This document shows positions 44,438 to 52,788 of a DNA stretch of 53,461 nucleotides, one piece after another; the stretch's first letter is position 1; each line of letters begins with the position of its first letter. The notes beneath the pieces are model-generated. The model had not been told where the DNA came from, searched no databases, and saw only the letters and a list, made by a program, of their open reading frames with translations. The DNA is from Tetragenococcus muriaticus DSM 15685. Its GTDB lineage: Bacteria; Bacillota; Bacilli; Lactobacillales; Enterococcaceae. The translations under genes and the position numbers were made by a program. The stretch is taken from positions 1-53,461 of the forward strand of contig NZ_AUIQ01000009.1 of the NCBI RefSeq assembly GCF_000423785.1. The letters run 5' to 3'.

Positions 44438-47152
44438 ATGAATCCAAGAAAGCAGGAAATTTTGCAACTGGTAAATAACCATACTCAAGGGCTCACAGCT
44501 CAACAAATTGCGACAACATTAGAAGTTGATCGTAGTAATGTGAGTCGTTATCTAAATGAGCTGGCCCAAAATGGAAATATTGAAAAATCCACGAATCGTC
44601 CAGTAATCTATCGTCCGATCTTATCTGAAGAAAAAAATTTAAATTCCACAAATGAAGTCCGTTTTGATCATTTAGTAGGTGCGGACGCTTCTTTAAAAGT
44701 GAGTATTCAGCAGGCCAAAGCAGCGATGTTATATCCACCTAAGGGCCTACATACCATTATTTTTGGTCAAACAGGCACAGGAAAATCAATGTTTGCAGAA
44801 TGTATGTACCAGTTCGCTATTCAAATTAAATCTATAGCTAAGAGTGCTCCGTTTATTTCATTTAATTGTGCAGATTATGCTCAAAACCCGCAGTTACTGT
44901 TTGGGCATATCTTTGGAGTGAAAAAAGGAGCTTATACAGGTGCAGATTCTGATAGTACAGGACTTTTAGCCAAAGCAGACGGTGGGATTTTATTTTTAGA
45001 TGAAATTCACCGTCTACCTCCAGAAGGTCAAGAAATGTTATTTAGCTTTATTGATAAAGGAGTTTATCGACCGTTAGGCGAAAGTAGTCAAACCTAAGAG
45101 GCTTCTGTGCAAATTATAGGCGCAACCACTGCGACTTCTGATACTTTTTTAGATACATTTAATCGCAGAATCCCTATGTCGATTACTTTACCTAATTTAT
45201 CCACGCGTTCTTTAGATGAGCGTTATGAACTGGTTTCGCTTTTTATTAGGCAAGAAGCCGATCGTTTAAACCAATCCATTAAGGTAAAAAAAGATGCCAT
45301 GATTGCGTTTATGTTATATGACGCAAAAGCCAATATTGGCCAAGTAAAACGCGACTTAAAACTTGTTTGTGCAAAGTCCTTTTTACATTATCGTACACGG
45401 GAGAAGTCGGAACTATTCATTCGAAAAAGAGATTGCCCTTTACAAGTTCAAAAAGGGTTACTTAAAATCAAAGAAGTTTCTGAGCGACTTGAGCATTTTC
45501 TTGAAGGAAAAGGCGATTATTTAACCTTTGAACCACAAGGAACCGAGGTTGTCTGGTCGCAAGATTTAGAACAAAATATGGAAGTTTATCACGAAATTGA
45601 AGATAAGGTATCTTCTTTCAACCGAGAAAATATAGCCAGTACAGATTTGGAAAAAGCGATCTCTCAAGATGTAGATGCTTATTTCGCTAGCTATGTAGAA
45701 GAGCTAGCGGAAACTTCTACACAAAAAGATCTGATTGCTGCAAACATTTGGGAGCTAACCGATCGATTATATGATATAGCCGAACAAAGGTTAGATCGTA
45801 CTTATAATAAAAAAGCACGTTTTGCTTTTGCTTTGCATTTACAACTTACATTCGATCGTATTCGTAAAGAAGTGCCCATTGTTCACCCGGATTTAAATCG
45901 AGTCAGAAAAAAATTAAAAACGGAATTTCAAGTGGCACTTGATTTGTCTACTTTAATCGAAGAAGAAATGCAACTTGAAATTCCTTTTGATGAAATCGGT
46001 TTTATCAGCATGTTTCTTTCAATTCAACTAGGACAAAAAGAACAATTCCCTCAAAATAAAGTAGGTGTTATTGTCTTGATGCATGGCAATTCGACGGCTT
46101 CTAGTATTTTATCAGCTTCTCAAGAACTGTTAGGCTCTTCTCAAGGTATTGCGATGGATATGTCCTTAGACACTTCAGTGAATCAAATGTATCAAAAATT
46201 ATTAAATTATGTGCAAGAGAACCAATCGATGTTTTTGAATGGACTTTTGTTATTAACGGATATGGGTTCCTTGAATTCATTTGCAACTTTGTTGTATGAA
46301 GAAACAGGGATACGGACAAAAGCAGTTTCTATGACAAGTACAATGATTGTGATTGAAGCCTTGCGCATGTCTGAAATGGGACGCAGTCTAGAAGATATTT
46401 ACCAAAACATCCAAACCTCTTTTGAAACGATTGTTCGTGAACAGTTTCAAACGGATCTGAAGGATAATAAACATAGCAAAAAAGCAATCGTGGTAACTTG
46501 CTTTACAGGAGAAGGGGTTGCAGCTAAATTATACGAGCGCATTGCAGCATTTGTTGACCAAGCAAAAGTTGAAATTATTCCAATGCAATTTATTGAAAGA
46601 GAGACTTTTAAAAAACATATCGATGAATTATTAGCAGAATATGAAATTAAGGCTATTGCGGGCACAGTAGAAGTTGAATATCAAAATATCCCTTTCTTTT
46701 CTGCGTACGATGTTTTCGACGACGAAAAGCTAAAAGTATTAAAAAGTATTATAAAAGACGAAATAGCGACTGAAACTATTGTGAATTCACTTGAAGGCAG
46801 TATTAAGCATGTAGATTCCTTACCTGTTTTAGTAGAAACGTTAAAAACAATCGTGCAACAAGTACAGTCTCAGATGCATATAATTCTAGAAGCTGATGTA
46901 GAGTCAGGCTTAGTCATTCATCTGGCTTTTTTAGTAGAAACGCTGCGTACAACAGGTATGAATAGACAATTTTCAAATTTAGCGGTTTTTCAAAAGAAAT
47001 ATCGTTTAGAAATTGATATTTTAAAAACTTCGATGATTTCTATTGAAAAAAATTACAATATACACATTCCAGAGGATGAAATAGTTTATTTAACAGAAGC
47101 TTTTATCAAAAACCAAATGGATACCCCTTTTAGACTTTACACACAAAGTTAG
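44438..47152 (+). pseudogene. LevR/CelR-type sigma-54 activator, split by one stop
   Basis: The full gene would encode 904 residues: a winged HTH (1-60), an AAA+ sigma-54 activator domain, and PTS-regulation (PRD), EIIA-like and EIIB-like domains. Walker A GQTGTGKS (110-117), the sigma-54 contact loop GAYTGA (164-169) and Walker B ILFLDE (184-189) are intact. Codon 220 (45095-45097) is TAA, between GESSQT and EASVQIIGATT. Both sides are in the same frame, so a single-base change of a Lys codon (AAA) would explain it. A GTG at 45107 could restart the remainder without its AAA+ front. AGGAGGG precedes ATG 44438. Confidence 0.88.
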
Positions 47153-47179
47153 TGTGTAAGATTTGTTTTTAGTGTGTAA
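47137..47179. promoter_or_regulatory. Candidate activator site (UAS) of the PTS operon
   Basis: TTACACAC-AAAGTTA-GTGTGTAA (47137-47159) is a perfect 8-bp dyad spanning the stop of the regulator gene. A third half-site GTGTGTAA is at 47172-47179, 20 bases from the second. The sites lie about 55-100 bases upstream of the -24 element, the usual distance for a LevR-type activator. Confidence 0.65.
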
Positions 47180-47190
47180 TGTTAAAAATT

Positions 47191-47231
47191 AGACCAAATT
47201 CTTATGATATAGGTAATTGGTCTTATTTTTT
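47191..47231 (+). terminator. Terminator of the LevR-type regulator gene
   Basis: AGACCAAATT (47191-47200) pairs with AATTGGTCT (47215-47223) with one bulge, followed by TATTTTTTG. It ends regulator transcription just before the sigma-54 promoter. Confidence 0.65.
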
Positions 47232-47232
47232 G

Positions 47233-47250
47233 TTGGCATGTTTATTGCTT
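47233..47250 (+). promoter_or_regulatory. Sigma-54 (-24/-12) promoter of the PTS operon
   Basis: TTGGCATGTTTATTGCTT has the invariant GG (47235-47236) and GC (47247-47248) with ten bases between them. It matches the consensus TTGGCAC-N5-TTGC at nearly every position. It lies 39 bases before the IIB start, as expected for an operon controlled by a LevR-type activator. Confidence 0.88.
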
Positions 47251-47288
47251 ATTATAAAGATGTAAAGTAAAACTAAGGAGTGAAGAAA

Positions 47289-47606
47289 ATGGTGAAAAAA
47301 ACGATTATGTTAGTTTGTTCAGCTGGAATGAGTACCAGCTTATTGGTGACTAAAATGCAAAAGGCAGCAGATGACAAAGGAATGGAAGCAGAAATTTTTG
47401 CGTGCTCATCCTCTGAAGCGGATCAAAACCTAGAGAACTGTTCTGTCGATGTGCTATTATTAGGACCGCAAGTACGTTTTATGAAAGGTGATTTTGAAAA
47501 ACGCTTAGCACCGAAAGGAATTCCATTAGATGTGATTAATATGTCTGATTATGGCATGATGAACGGTGAAAATGTCTTACAACAAGCGGAAAATTTGATG
47601 GAATGA
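47289..47606 (+). CDS. PTS Lac-family EIIB component
   Basis: This 105-residue cytoplasmic phosphotransfer protein carries the active-site Cys10 in LVCSAGMSTSLL, typical of cellobiose/chitobiose/lichenan IIB. It would accept phosphate from IIA and pass it to the sugar. I chose ATG 47289 because AAGGAG is eight bases upstream; a GTG three codons earlier overlaps that site. It is first in a sigma-54-dependent operon IIB-IIA-IIC. The protein looks intact, but its permease partner is broken. Confidence 0.93.
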   Translation: MVKKTIMLVCSAGMSTSLLVTKMQKAADDKGMEAEIFACSSSEADQNLENCSVDVLLLGPQVRFMKGDFEKRLAPKGIPLDVINMSDYGMMNGENVLQQAENLME

Positions 47607-47720
47607 TAGCTATAGTTACAAACTATTAGGGAAAGGAATAGAAATCTACTCCCTGTGATTAGAAAGATGGGGAGGAAAAACTATTTCTGCTCTCTGAAAA
47701 ACTATGAGGAGGATTTTTAT

Positions 47721-48041
47721 ATGGATGAGCAAGAAAATATGGAAGCAGTGATGGGATTAATTATGTATGGAGGCAATGCTAAAAGCGATGCGATGGAAGC
47801 CATTGCTGCTGCTAAAAAGGGAGATTTTGAAACAGCAGATCAAAAGCTAAAAGACGCTGATGAATCATTAAATCAAGCTCACCAATCACAGACAAGCATG
47901 CTTACTGAAGAAGCTCAAGGAAAACATATGGATATTAATTTACTCACTGTGCATTCACAAGACCATCTGATGACTGCAATTGCTTTTAAAGATTTAGCAA
48001 CGGAAATTATTGATTTGTATCGTCGTTTGGAAGATAAATAA
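47721..48041 (+). CDS. PTS Lac-family EIIA component
   Basis: This 106-residue helical protein forms a trimer and is phosphorylated by HPr on a histidine, here H78 in LLTVHSQDHLM. The start MDEQENMEAVMGLIMYGGNAKS is typical. I chose ATG 47721, preceded by GAGGAGG. An upstream in-frame start lacks family similarity. The IIB stop lies 114 bases before it. It appears intact although the adjacent permease is not. Confidence 0.93.
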   Translation: MDEQENMEAVMGLIMYGGNAKSDAMEAIAAAKKGDFETADQKLKDADESLNQAHQSQTSMLTEEAQGKHMDINLLTVHSQDHLMTAIAFKDLATEIIDLYRRLEDK

Positions 48042-48069
48042 TCTATAATTTGAGTAGCAGGAGGAAAAA

Positions 48070-48793
48070 ATGAATACATTTGTACGTTTTATGGAAGAAA
48101 AGTTTGTCCCCGTTGCTTCAAAAATTGGGTCACAACGTCATCTTGGAGCCATTCGCGATGCTTTTATGGTTACTATGTCCTTACTCATCCTTGGTGGTTT
48201 AGCAACCATGATCAATAACTTGCCTATCCCTGGATTCCAAGAATTGATGAATTCAATTTTTGCTAATGAATCTTGGAAAGGCGTGGGCGATTCGATCTGG
48301 GAAGGGACTTTTGCGGTATTATCTGTAATGATTGCTTATTTAGTAGCTAGTAACTTAGCTAAAGATTACGGTAAAGATCCTGTAGCAACTGGGATTGTTT
48401 CTTTAGCTTCATTTTTTACAATTGGCGGAGCTACAGGTATGGATACGAATGGTTGTGAATAACTTAAGTGTTGCTCCAGGGATCTTTAATATCAACGAGC
48501 CAATGATGTTTGGGTTACCTATTGTATTAAACCCCATTATGTTTATCCCATTTATTATTGTTCCTATAGTTTTAGTTACCGTTGCTTATTTTTCTACTAG
48601 TTTAGGAATTGTTCCCGTGGCTACTTTCATGCCTCCTTGGGTAACTCCACCGGTTATTGGAGGCTTCTTAGCAACACAAAGTTTTGCAGGAGCCATTCTT
48701 GCTGCGATAAATCTCATCTTATCCGTTGTTATTTATATTCCATTTGTTAAACTAGGAGTAGATCAAGAATTAAAAAAAGAAACGGAACAATAA
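48070..48793 (+). pseudogene. PTS Lac-family EIIC permease, internal deletion
   Basis: The N-terminal part (48070-48462) gives about 130 residues of a normal cellobiose-type IIC, starting MNTFVRFMEEKFVPVASKIG and ending GGATGMDTNGCE. The C-terminal part resumes in another frame with LSVAPGIFNINEPMMFGLP and runs to 48793. Intact IIC proteins are about 420-440 residues, so roughly 180-200 residues from the middle are missing and the junction near 48455-48470 also shifts frame. The transport channel and the sugar-binding region cannot form. AGGAGG precedes ATG 48070. Confidence 0.88.
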
Positions 48794-48804
48794 TAAGATA
48801 GGCT

Positions 48805-48842
48805 AAGATAGATGTTTTCATACATCTATCTTCGTTCATTTT
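48805..48842 (+). terminator. Terminator of the PTS operon
   Basis: AAGATAGATG-TTTTCATA-CATCTATCTT is a perfect 10-bp stem (48805-48832), followed by a weak T-rich tract. Confidence 0.6.
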
Positions 48843-48864
48843 AAAATGAAAATGAGGTAAATTC

Positions 48865-50034
48865 ATGACACTAAAAAAACTTTCTGTTGAACACTTTAAC
48901 CAAAGCTATCAATTAGCTCAGTATGCTTTTCGCTTTGCGGATGATCAACAACATCGTAACGGATTTTATCAATTAATGAAACATTCGACTATATACGGAG
49001 CTTTTTATAAACAACAATTAGCTAGTCAAGTGATTGCTACTCCACTTAAAGTTCAATTATTTCATCAAGTGTTTGATATGGCAGGTATTGGTCTTGTTTC
49101 GTCTGATCCATCATTTCGTGGCCAAGGAAATATTGACCAATTAATGCAACAAATGCTGGAAGATTGTTACCAAAACGGAGTTACTCTTTCTTATTTAGAT
49201 CCCTTTTCCTATCCATTTTATCGAAAATATGGTTACGAATTAACATTTGAACGAATTTGTTATGACTTAGAAAGTTCAAAGTGGCCAGATAGTGCTAAAG
49301 CTGCAGGCTATGTTTACCGCATGAATTGGGAAGATGCTAAGGATGGCGTTAAACAAATTGATCAACAATCAGATAAACATAAATATGGTGGCTTATTATG
49401 CGAAGACTGGTGGTATGATTATAAATTTAAAGAAAAAACCAATGTTTACTTTGCGCTTTATTATAACCAACAAGATCAACCTGAGGGCTATTTAATCTAC
49501 AAAATCGAAAGTGGAAAATTTATTTGTATCCGTTGGCTAAATTTAACAGTAGAAGCTTATAAAGGGTTAAACCGATATATTTTTTCTCATAAAGATTCAA
49601 CCGAACGGATTACTTTTGAAAAAGGTTACGACAGAAATGAAGGATTTTTTATCCATGATAAACCTGTAGCTCAGGCGATCGTTCGACCTGAAATGATGGC
49701 TAGAATCGTTGATGTACAAACTTTCTTACAAAAGTATCCTTTAAAAAACTTAAAAGAGTCTTTTGCGATAACAGTTGAAAATGATCCCTATGCACCTTGG
49801 AATGAAGGAACTTTTGAACTTAAAAAAAATGAACAGTTACAAATTCAAAAAGTTACTTCAACCTCACTACCGGAACTAAAAATTAGCGTACAACGTTTGG
49901 CTCAATTACTTTTGGGATATGTTTCGATCGATGACCTGATTTTTCATGAATTTGTTTCAGTAGATGAAAAAATTATCGAGTCCATTAAACAGTTAACACC
50001 GCAAAAAGCACCTATTTTAGAAGATTATTTTTAA
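48865..50034 (+). CDS. Eis-type GNAT acetyltransferase
   Basis: This 389-residue protein has an N-terminal GNAT fold with the acetyl-CoA loop SSDPSFRGQGNIDQLM, a second GNAT-like domain, and a C-terminal sterol-carrier-protein-like domain (about the last 100 residues). That is the Eis/YP_-type arrangement. Eis acetylates lysines or aminoglycoside-type amines, and the substrate here is unknown. AATGAGGTAAATTC precedes ATG 48865. It stands alone, between the PTS terminator and the tRNA-Arg region. Confidence 0.87.
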   Translation: MTLKKLSVEHFNQSYQLAQYAFRFADDQQHRNGFYQLMKHSTIYGAFYKQQLASQVIATPLKVQLFHQVFDMAGIGLVSSDPSFRGQGNIDQLMQQMLEDCYQNGVTLSYLDPFSYPFYRKYGYELTFERICYDLESSKWPDSAKAAGYVYRMNWEDAKDGVKQIDQQSDKHKYGGLLCEDWWYDYKFKEKTNVYFALYYNQQDQPEGYLIYKIESGKFICIRWLNLTVEAYKGLNRYIFSHKDSTERITFEKGYDRNEGFFIHDKPVAQAIVRPEMMARIVDVQTFLQKYPLKNLKESFAITVENDPYAPWNEGTFELKKNEQLQIQKVTSTSLPELKISVQRLAQLLLGYVSIDDLIFHEFVSVDEKIIESIKQLTPQKAPILEDYF

Positions 50035-50036
50035 TA

Positions 50037-50109
50037 CACAACCTATTTTGTCGTTAAATTGCCTTGCTCTTTTTAAGACAAAACGATAAAATGGGTTGTG
50101 GCTTTTTTT
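50037..50109 (+). terminator. Terminator of the acetyltransferase gene
   Basis: CACAACCTATTTTGTCGTT (from 50037) pairs with AACGATAAAATGGGTTGTG (to 50100) with a few mismatches, followed by GCTTTTTTTA. The T-run ends two bases before the tRNA-like fragment. Confidence 0.8.
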
Positions 50110-50111
50110 AT

Positions 50112-50155
50112 GTCCCTGTAGCTCAGCAGGATAGAGCGACTGCCTCCTAAGCAGT
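50112..50155 (+). pseudogene. 5' fragment of a tRNA-Arg(CCU) gene
   Basis: GTCCCTG acceptor half, the D arm (GCTC…GAGC) and an anticodon arm with loop CTCCTAA are present and well formed (ACTGC / GCAGT). After 50155 the T arm and the 3' acceptor strand are missing and the sequence is unrelated (AGTTACAACTAAGGCCC). The complementary acceptor end would read CAGGGAC, and no such end is found nearby. It shares GCCTCCTAAGC with the complete tRNA 27 bases downstream, which suggests recombination within the anticodon arm. Confidence 0.85.
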
Positions 50156-50182
50156 AGTTACAACTAAGGCCCAATTTTATAT

Positions 50183-50256
50183 GTCCCAGTACCTCAGTAG
50201 GATAGAGGGACCGCCTCCTAAGCGGTACGTCGCAGGTTCGATTCCTGTCTGGGACG
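50183..50256 (+). tRNA. tRNA-Arg (anticodon CCU)
   Basis: The acceptor stem is GTCCCAG (50183-50189) with CTGGGAC (50249-50255) and discriminator G. The D stem is CCTC / GAGG. The anticodon stem is ACCGC / GCGGT with loop CTCCTAA and anticodon CCT at 50217-50219. The T arm is GCAGG-TTCGATT-CCTGT. All stems pair, so it looks functional. CCA is not encoded. It decodes AGG. It differs from the upstream fragment at several positions, so it is a different copy rather than a simple duplicate. Confidence 0.95.
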
Positions 50257-50267
50257 TTTAGGTTAAT

Positions 50268-50305
50268 GCTGAATCTTTTGACTGACAAAAGATTCAGCTC
50301 TTTTA
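50268..50305 (+). terminator. Terminator after tRNA-Arg
   Basis: GCTGAATCTTTTG (50268-50280) pairs perfectly with CAAAAGATTCAGC (50286-50298), followed by TCTTTTATT. Confidence 0.9.
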
Positions 50306-50383
50306 TTGAGATGGAGTAAAACCAAGTTAACGAAAATAAAAATTACTGATATAAGAATTTTAACATTCTATTTTCTTTTAAAG

Positions 50384-50492
50384 TTTGCTAACACTCGCTT
50401 TTAAAATAAGAAAAATTTGTGATTTTTTAAGAATTTGCTAACACTTTTTGTTAGCAAGATTTTTATAGTCAGAACTACTGCCTTTGCTAACA
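50384..50492. repeat. TTTGCTAACA repeats, candidate integrase arm sites
   Basis: Direct copies of TTTGCTAACA are at 50384-50393, 50434-50443 and 50483-50492. An inverted copy (TTGTTAGCAA) is at 50448-50457. They occupy the noncoding end of the element between the tRNA and the integrase stop. Tn916-type integrases have an N-terminal domain that binds direct repeats near the element end, and this integrase keeps such a domain. Confidence 0.6.
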
Positions 50493-50535
50493 AAGAAAAA
50501 GATTCGCTTTTTAGCGCATCATTAACTACGAAGTT

Positions 50536-51975
50536 TTAAGAGTCTTTTAAAAGGTTTTCTTTTAATTCAGACGGTAATTTTTTTATTAAAGCGATCAGTT
50601 GTTTGTCGGTTTCTGATAACTCGGTTGAAGAAATTTCTGAGGTTTTTGCTTTGCCTAAATTGTGATAGAAAGCTTCTTCAAGTTTTTGAGCATTAAATCG
50701 ACGATCTTCATCAACAATCTCGGCGTAAACGTTGGTAACCATTTCAGCTTCTGTATGCCCCGTGTCACCTTGTACCGATTTAATATCTCCTTGGGTCATT
50801 TTTAATTTATACTTCGTGCTCAAGTGACGCAAACTATGGAAATCCACTCGTTCAAAACCATGTCCATCACATAATAATTTTAAACGGTCTCGGATAATGC
50901 GGCTTTCTACTGGATTCCCGTTATCTAAGGCAAAGACCAAATTATAATCATTATAAGCATCTCCTAAAAATTCTTGTAGCTCCGCTTGATCTTTTTGATA
51001 TTGTCTAAAAAGATTAGCGACCGTTTGTGGCAGTCATACTGTTCGTACGCTAGATTCTGTTTTTGGCGTTTTTAAGACGAGTCTTGTTTTACAATGCGGC
51101 TTTTGTACGGGAAAGACACGAATAATATCTTTTTCCTGCAATTTTTGCATAGCGGATAGGTAGACTCTGGAAAGCTCTTTTTTCACTGATAGTCTAGCCA
51201 TATTATTCTTAATCGACTCATCGTCAATCACAAGATTATCCCATGTAAGGCCCGTAATTTCTCCGACTCTTAGAGATGTAGAAAAAGCAAGCTGCATGGC
51301 TAAAAGTAATAGCTCATCCTCAGCTACTTGAATTGCCTCGGTGAAGGTTTCTATCGACCAAACTTTTCGCTTATTCTTTTGTCTTTTGGGTAGGGTAGCT
51401 AGGGATGCAGGGTTCCGCATTTTTGTATCCAAATACTCCCAGCGAATGGCCTGATTTAGTGCACAACGAAGGGTGTTGTGAATCTTTTTGACTAGAGCCG
51501 GTTGCACCATGCGCCCACTTGCTTTACGATTGCCCCTTGGAACTTCAGGGACACTTAACAAATCATGATAATATTGCGTAAGTTTCTTGGTTGTTAGGTC
51601 TTTTAGTTTCAAGTCTCCAATGAGTGGGTAAATGTAATTTTCAATTTGCGAAAGTTTTGTACTGAAAGTTGAAACCGACCATTTCGATGGACCATATAAA
51701 TTTACAAAGACTTCTAAAAATTCACGTACTGTGATGTCTTCATCTTCTTTTGTTGTATTCTGTTCGGCTGCTTGTTTTTGTACACCAATGATTTCTTGCT
51801 CATGAGGAACAAGACAATAACCATTCTTTTTTTGATAGTATTCGATAAAAGCTTTACGCGCTTGAGCTTCTTTTTTGGTTTCTAAAGTATCCCATTTTTG
51901 TTTCCGTATATTGCTTTCATTCAAATACCAATAAACAACAGCATATTTTGTTTTTCTAGAAATGATTGAAGCCAT
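50536..51975 (-). pseudogene. int: Tn916-type tyrosine integrase, broken by one TGA
   Basis: The gene would encode 479 residues: an N-terminal arm-binding domain (about 1-60), a SAM-like core-binding domain (about 100-200) and a catalytic domain with the first active-site arginine in TSLRVGEITGL, HSLRH and the final tyrosine in TNVYAEI. An in-frame TGA at 51034-51036 (codon 314) interrupts …SSVRTV, and the same frame continues LPQTVANLF. A change of a Trp codon (TGG) is the simplest origin. GGAGAGATAAAT precedes ATG 51975. The xis stop lies 20 bases upstream. Confidence 0.9.
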
Positions 51976-51995
51976 ATTTATCTCTCCTTAAATGA

Positions 51996-52199
51996 TTATT
52001 GACTTAACCATTTATCGAAAGAGAATTTAGATACTCGAATCAATCTACCTACTCTAACGGAATGAAAACTTTCCTGCTGGACTAAACGATAGGCGGATTT
52101 TTTACTTATATTTAATATTCTGGCAATTTCACTAATCGTATACGTTTTTTTAGCAGGCTCTGTAAATGTCAGTGTGTCTTCTCCTTCAATGCTTTTCAT
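51996..52199 (-). CDS. xis: Excisionase from internal start
   Basis: Inside the fused gene, ATG 52199 has the strong ribosome binding site GAGGAGG eight bases upstream and opens a 67-residue HTH protein. That is the size of known small excisionases. Xis would direct the integrase to excise the element. It shares its frame and stop with the longer product, so both a fusion and a free Xis could be made. With the integrase broken, excision is probably not possible in this strain. Confidence 0.65.
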   Translation of the reverse strand: MKSIEGEDTLTFTEPAKKTYTISEIARILNISKKSAYRLVQQESFHSVRVGRLIRVSKFSFDKWLSQ

Positions 52200-52619
52200 A
52201 TGATAAACCTCCTCTATACACTCTTTCATTAAAGATAAGGCTTGTGTTCGTTGACGGTTGACCGTTGAACGGCTTACATGCATTACCTCCGCAATTTCTC
52301 CTTCATTCATATCCATAAAGTAATAAAGTAGAATAATCTTTCTTTTTTTCTCCGACAAAAGATCTAACGCTGCGCCTAATTTTTCGTTTTCGATACCGAT
52401 TTTAGCGTCATCTAACTCAAAAAATTGTTTATCCACGGTATATTGATCTTTGGTAGCTAATTGATTGAATACATAATTCCCCATTTCAGAAAAAGAGATT
52501 TCCTTCTTTTTCAGGCGAGTGAGGTGCTTAAAATAATCCTTTCGTTCATCTTCTATAACCTTTTTGCAGATGTAATCAAATTGATTTTCGGTGGTTTCTT
52601 GAAAAGTTGAGGGTTTCAT
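51996..52619 (-). CDS. Sigma-like protein fused to an excisionase-type HTH
   Basis: The single 207-residue frame holds two parts. Residues 1-140 resemble the sigma-70 region-4 type regulators of Tn916-like elements, with LSEKKRKIILLYYFMDMNEGEIAEVMHVSRSTVNRQRTQ as the HTH (about 88-126). Residues 141-207 are an excisionase-like HTH (TYTISEIARILNISKKSAYRLV … FDKWLSQ). No stop separates them. I chose ATG 52619, preceded by GGGAGGTGA. A second, independent start lies inside at Met141 (see the next entry). Elements usually carry these as separate genes. Confidence 0.8.
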   Translation of the reverse strand: MKPSTFQETTENQFDYICKKVIEDERKDYFKHLTRLKKKEISFSEMGNYVFNQLATKDQYTVDKQFFELDDAKIGIENEKLGAALDLLSEKKRKIILLYYFMDMNEGEIAEVMHVSRSTVNRQRTQALSLMKECIEEVYHMKSIEGEDTLTFTEPAKKTYTISEIARILNISKKSAYRLVQQESFHSVRVGRLIRVSKFSFDKWLSQ

Positions 52620-52669
52620 TCTGTTTTCACCTCCCTTCATCCGTGGAAAGGAGGTAAAGAGTATTTTTA

Positions 52670-52704
52670 TCCCCTTTCGCACTATGTCCCGACACGAAAG
52701 GGGA
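52670..52704 (-). promoter_or_regulatory. Leader hairpin upstream of the sigma-xis gene
   Basis: TCCCCTTTCG (52670-52679) and CGAAAGGGGA (52695-52704) form a perfect 10-bp stem with a 15-base loop. It lies about 50 bases upstream of the ATG on the minus strand. There is no T-run right after it, so it is a leader structure rather than a clear terminator. Confidence 0.5.
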
Positions 52705-52741
52705 AAAAATTGCATTTTTTGAAAAAAAGTTTGTATAAACA

Positions 52742-52788
52742 CAAAAAAAGTCATCCAAACAAAAACTTTCATTTGTTTAGATGACTTT
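52742..52788 (-). terminator. Terminator-like hairpin, minus strand
   Basis: AAAGTCATC.AAACA (52747-52761) pairs with TGTTT.GATGACTTT (52774-52788). On the minus strand the T-run TTTTTTT follows. No minus-strand gene is left upstream, so the gene it served may be outside the window or lost. Confidence 0.65.

Noticed and set aside
45095-45097. In-frame TAA in the LevR-type gene as programmed readthrough
   Set aside because: No recoding signal is visible, and TAA is rarely recoded in this lineage. A plain nonsense mutation is simpler.
48422-48793. Separate intact small membrane gene in the second half of IIC
   Set aside because: It begins inside the permease coding sequence without a ribosome binding site and matches only the C-terminal part of IIC.
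50112-50155. First tRNA-like sequence as a functional tRNA
   Set aside because: The T arm and the 3' acceptor strand are missing.
51034-51036. TGA in the integrase as a selenocysteine codon
   Set aside because: The position should be Trp, there is no suitable downstream stem-loop, and the enzyme does not use selenocysteine.
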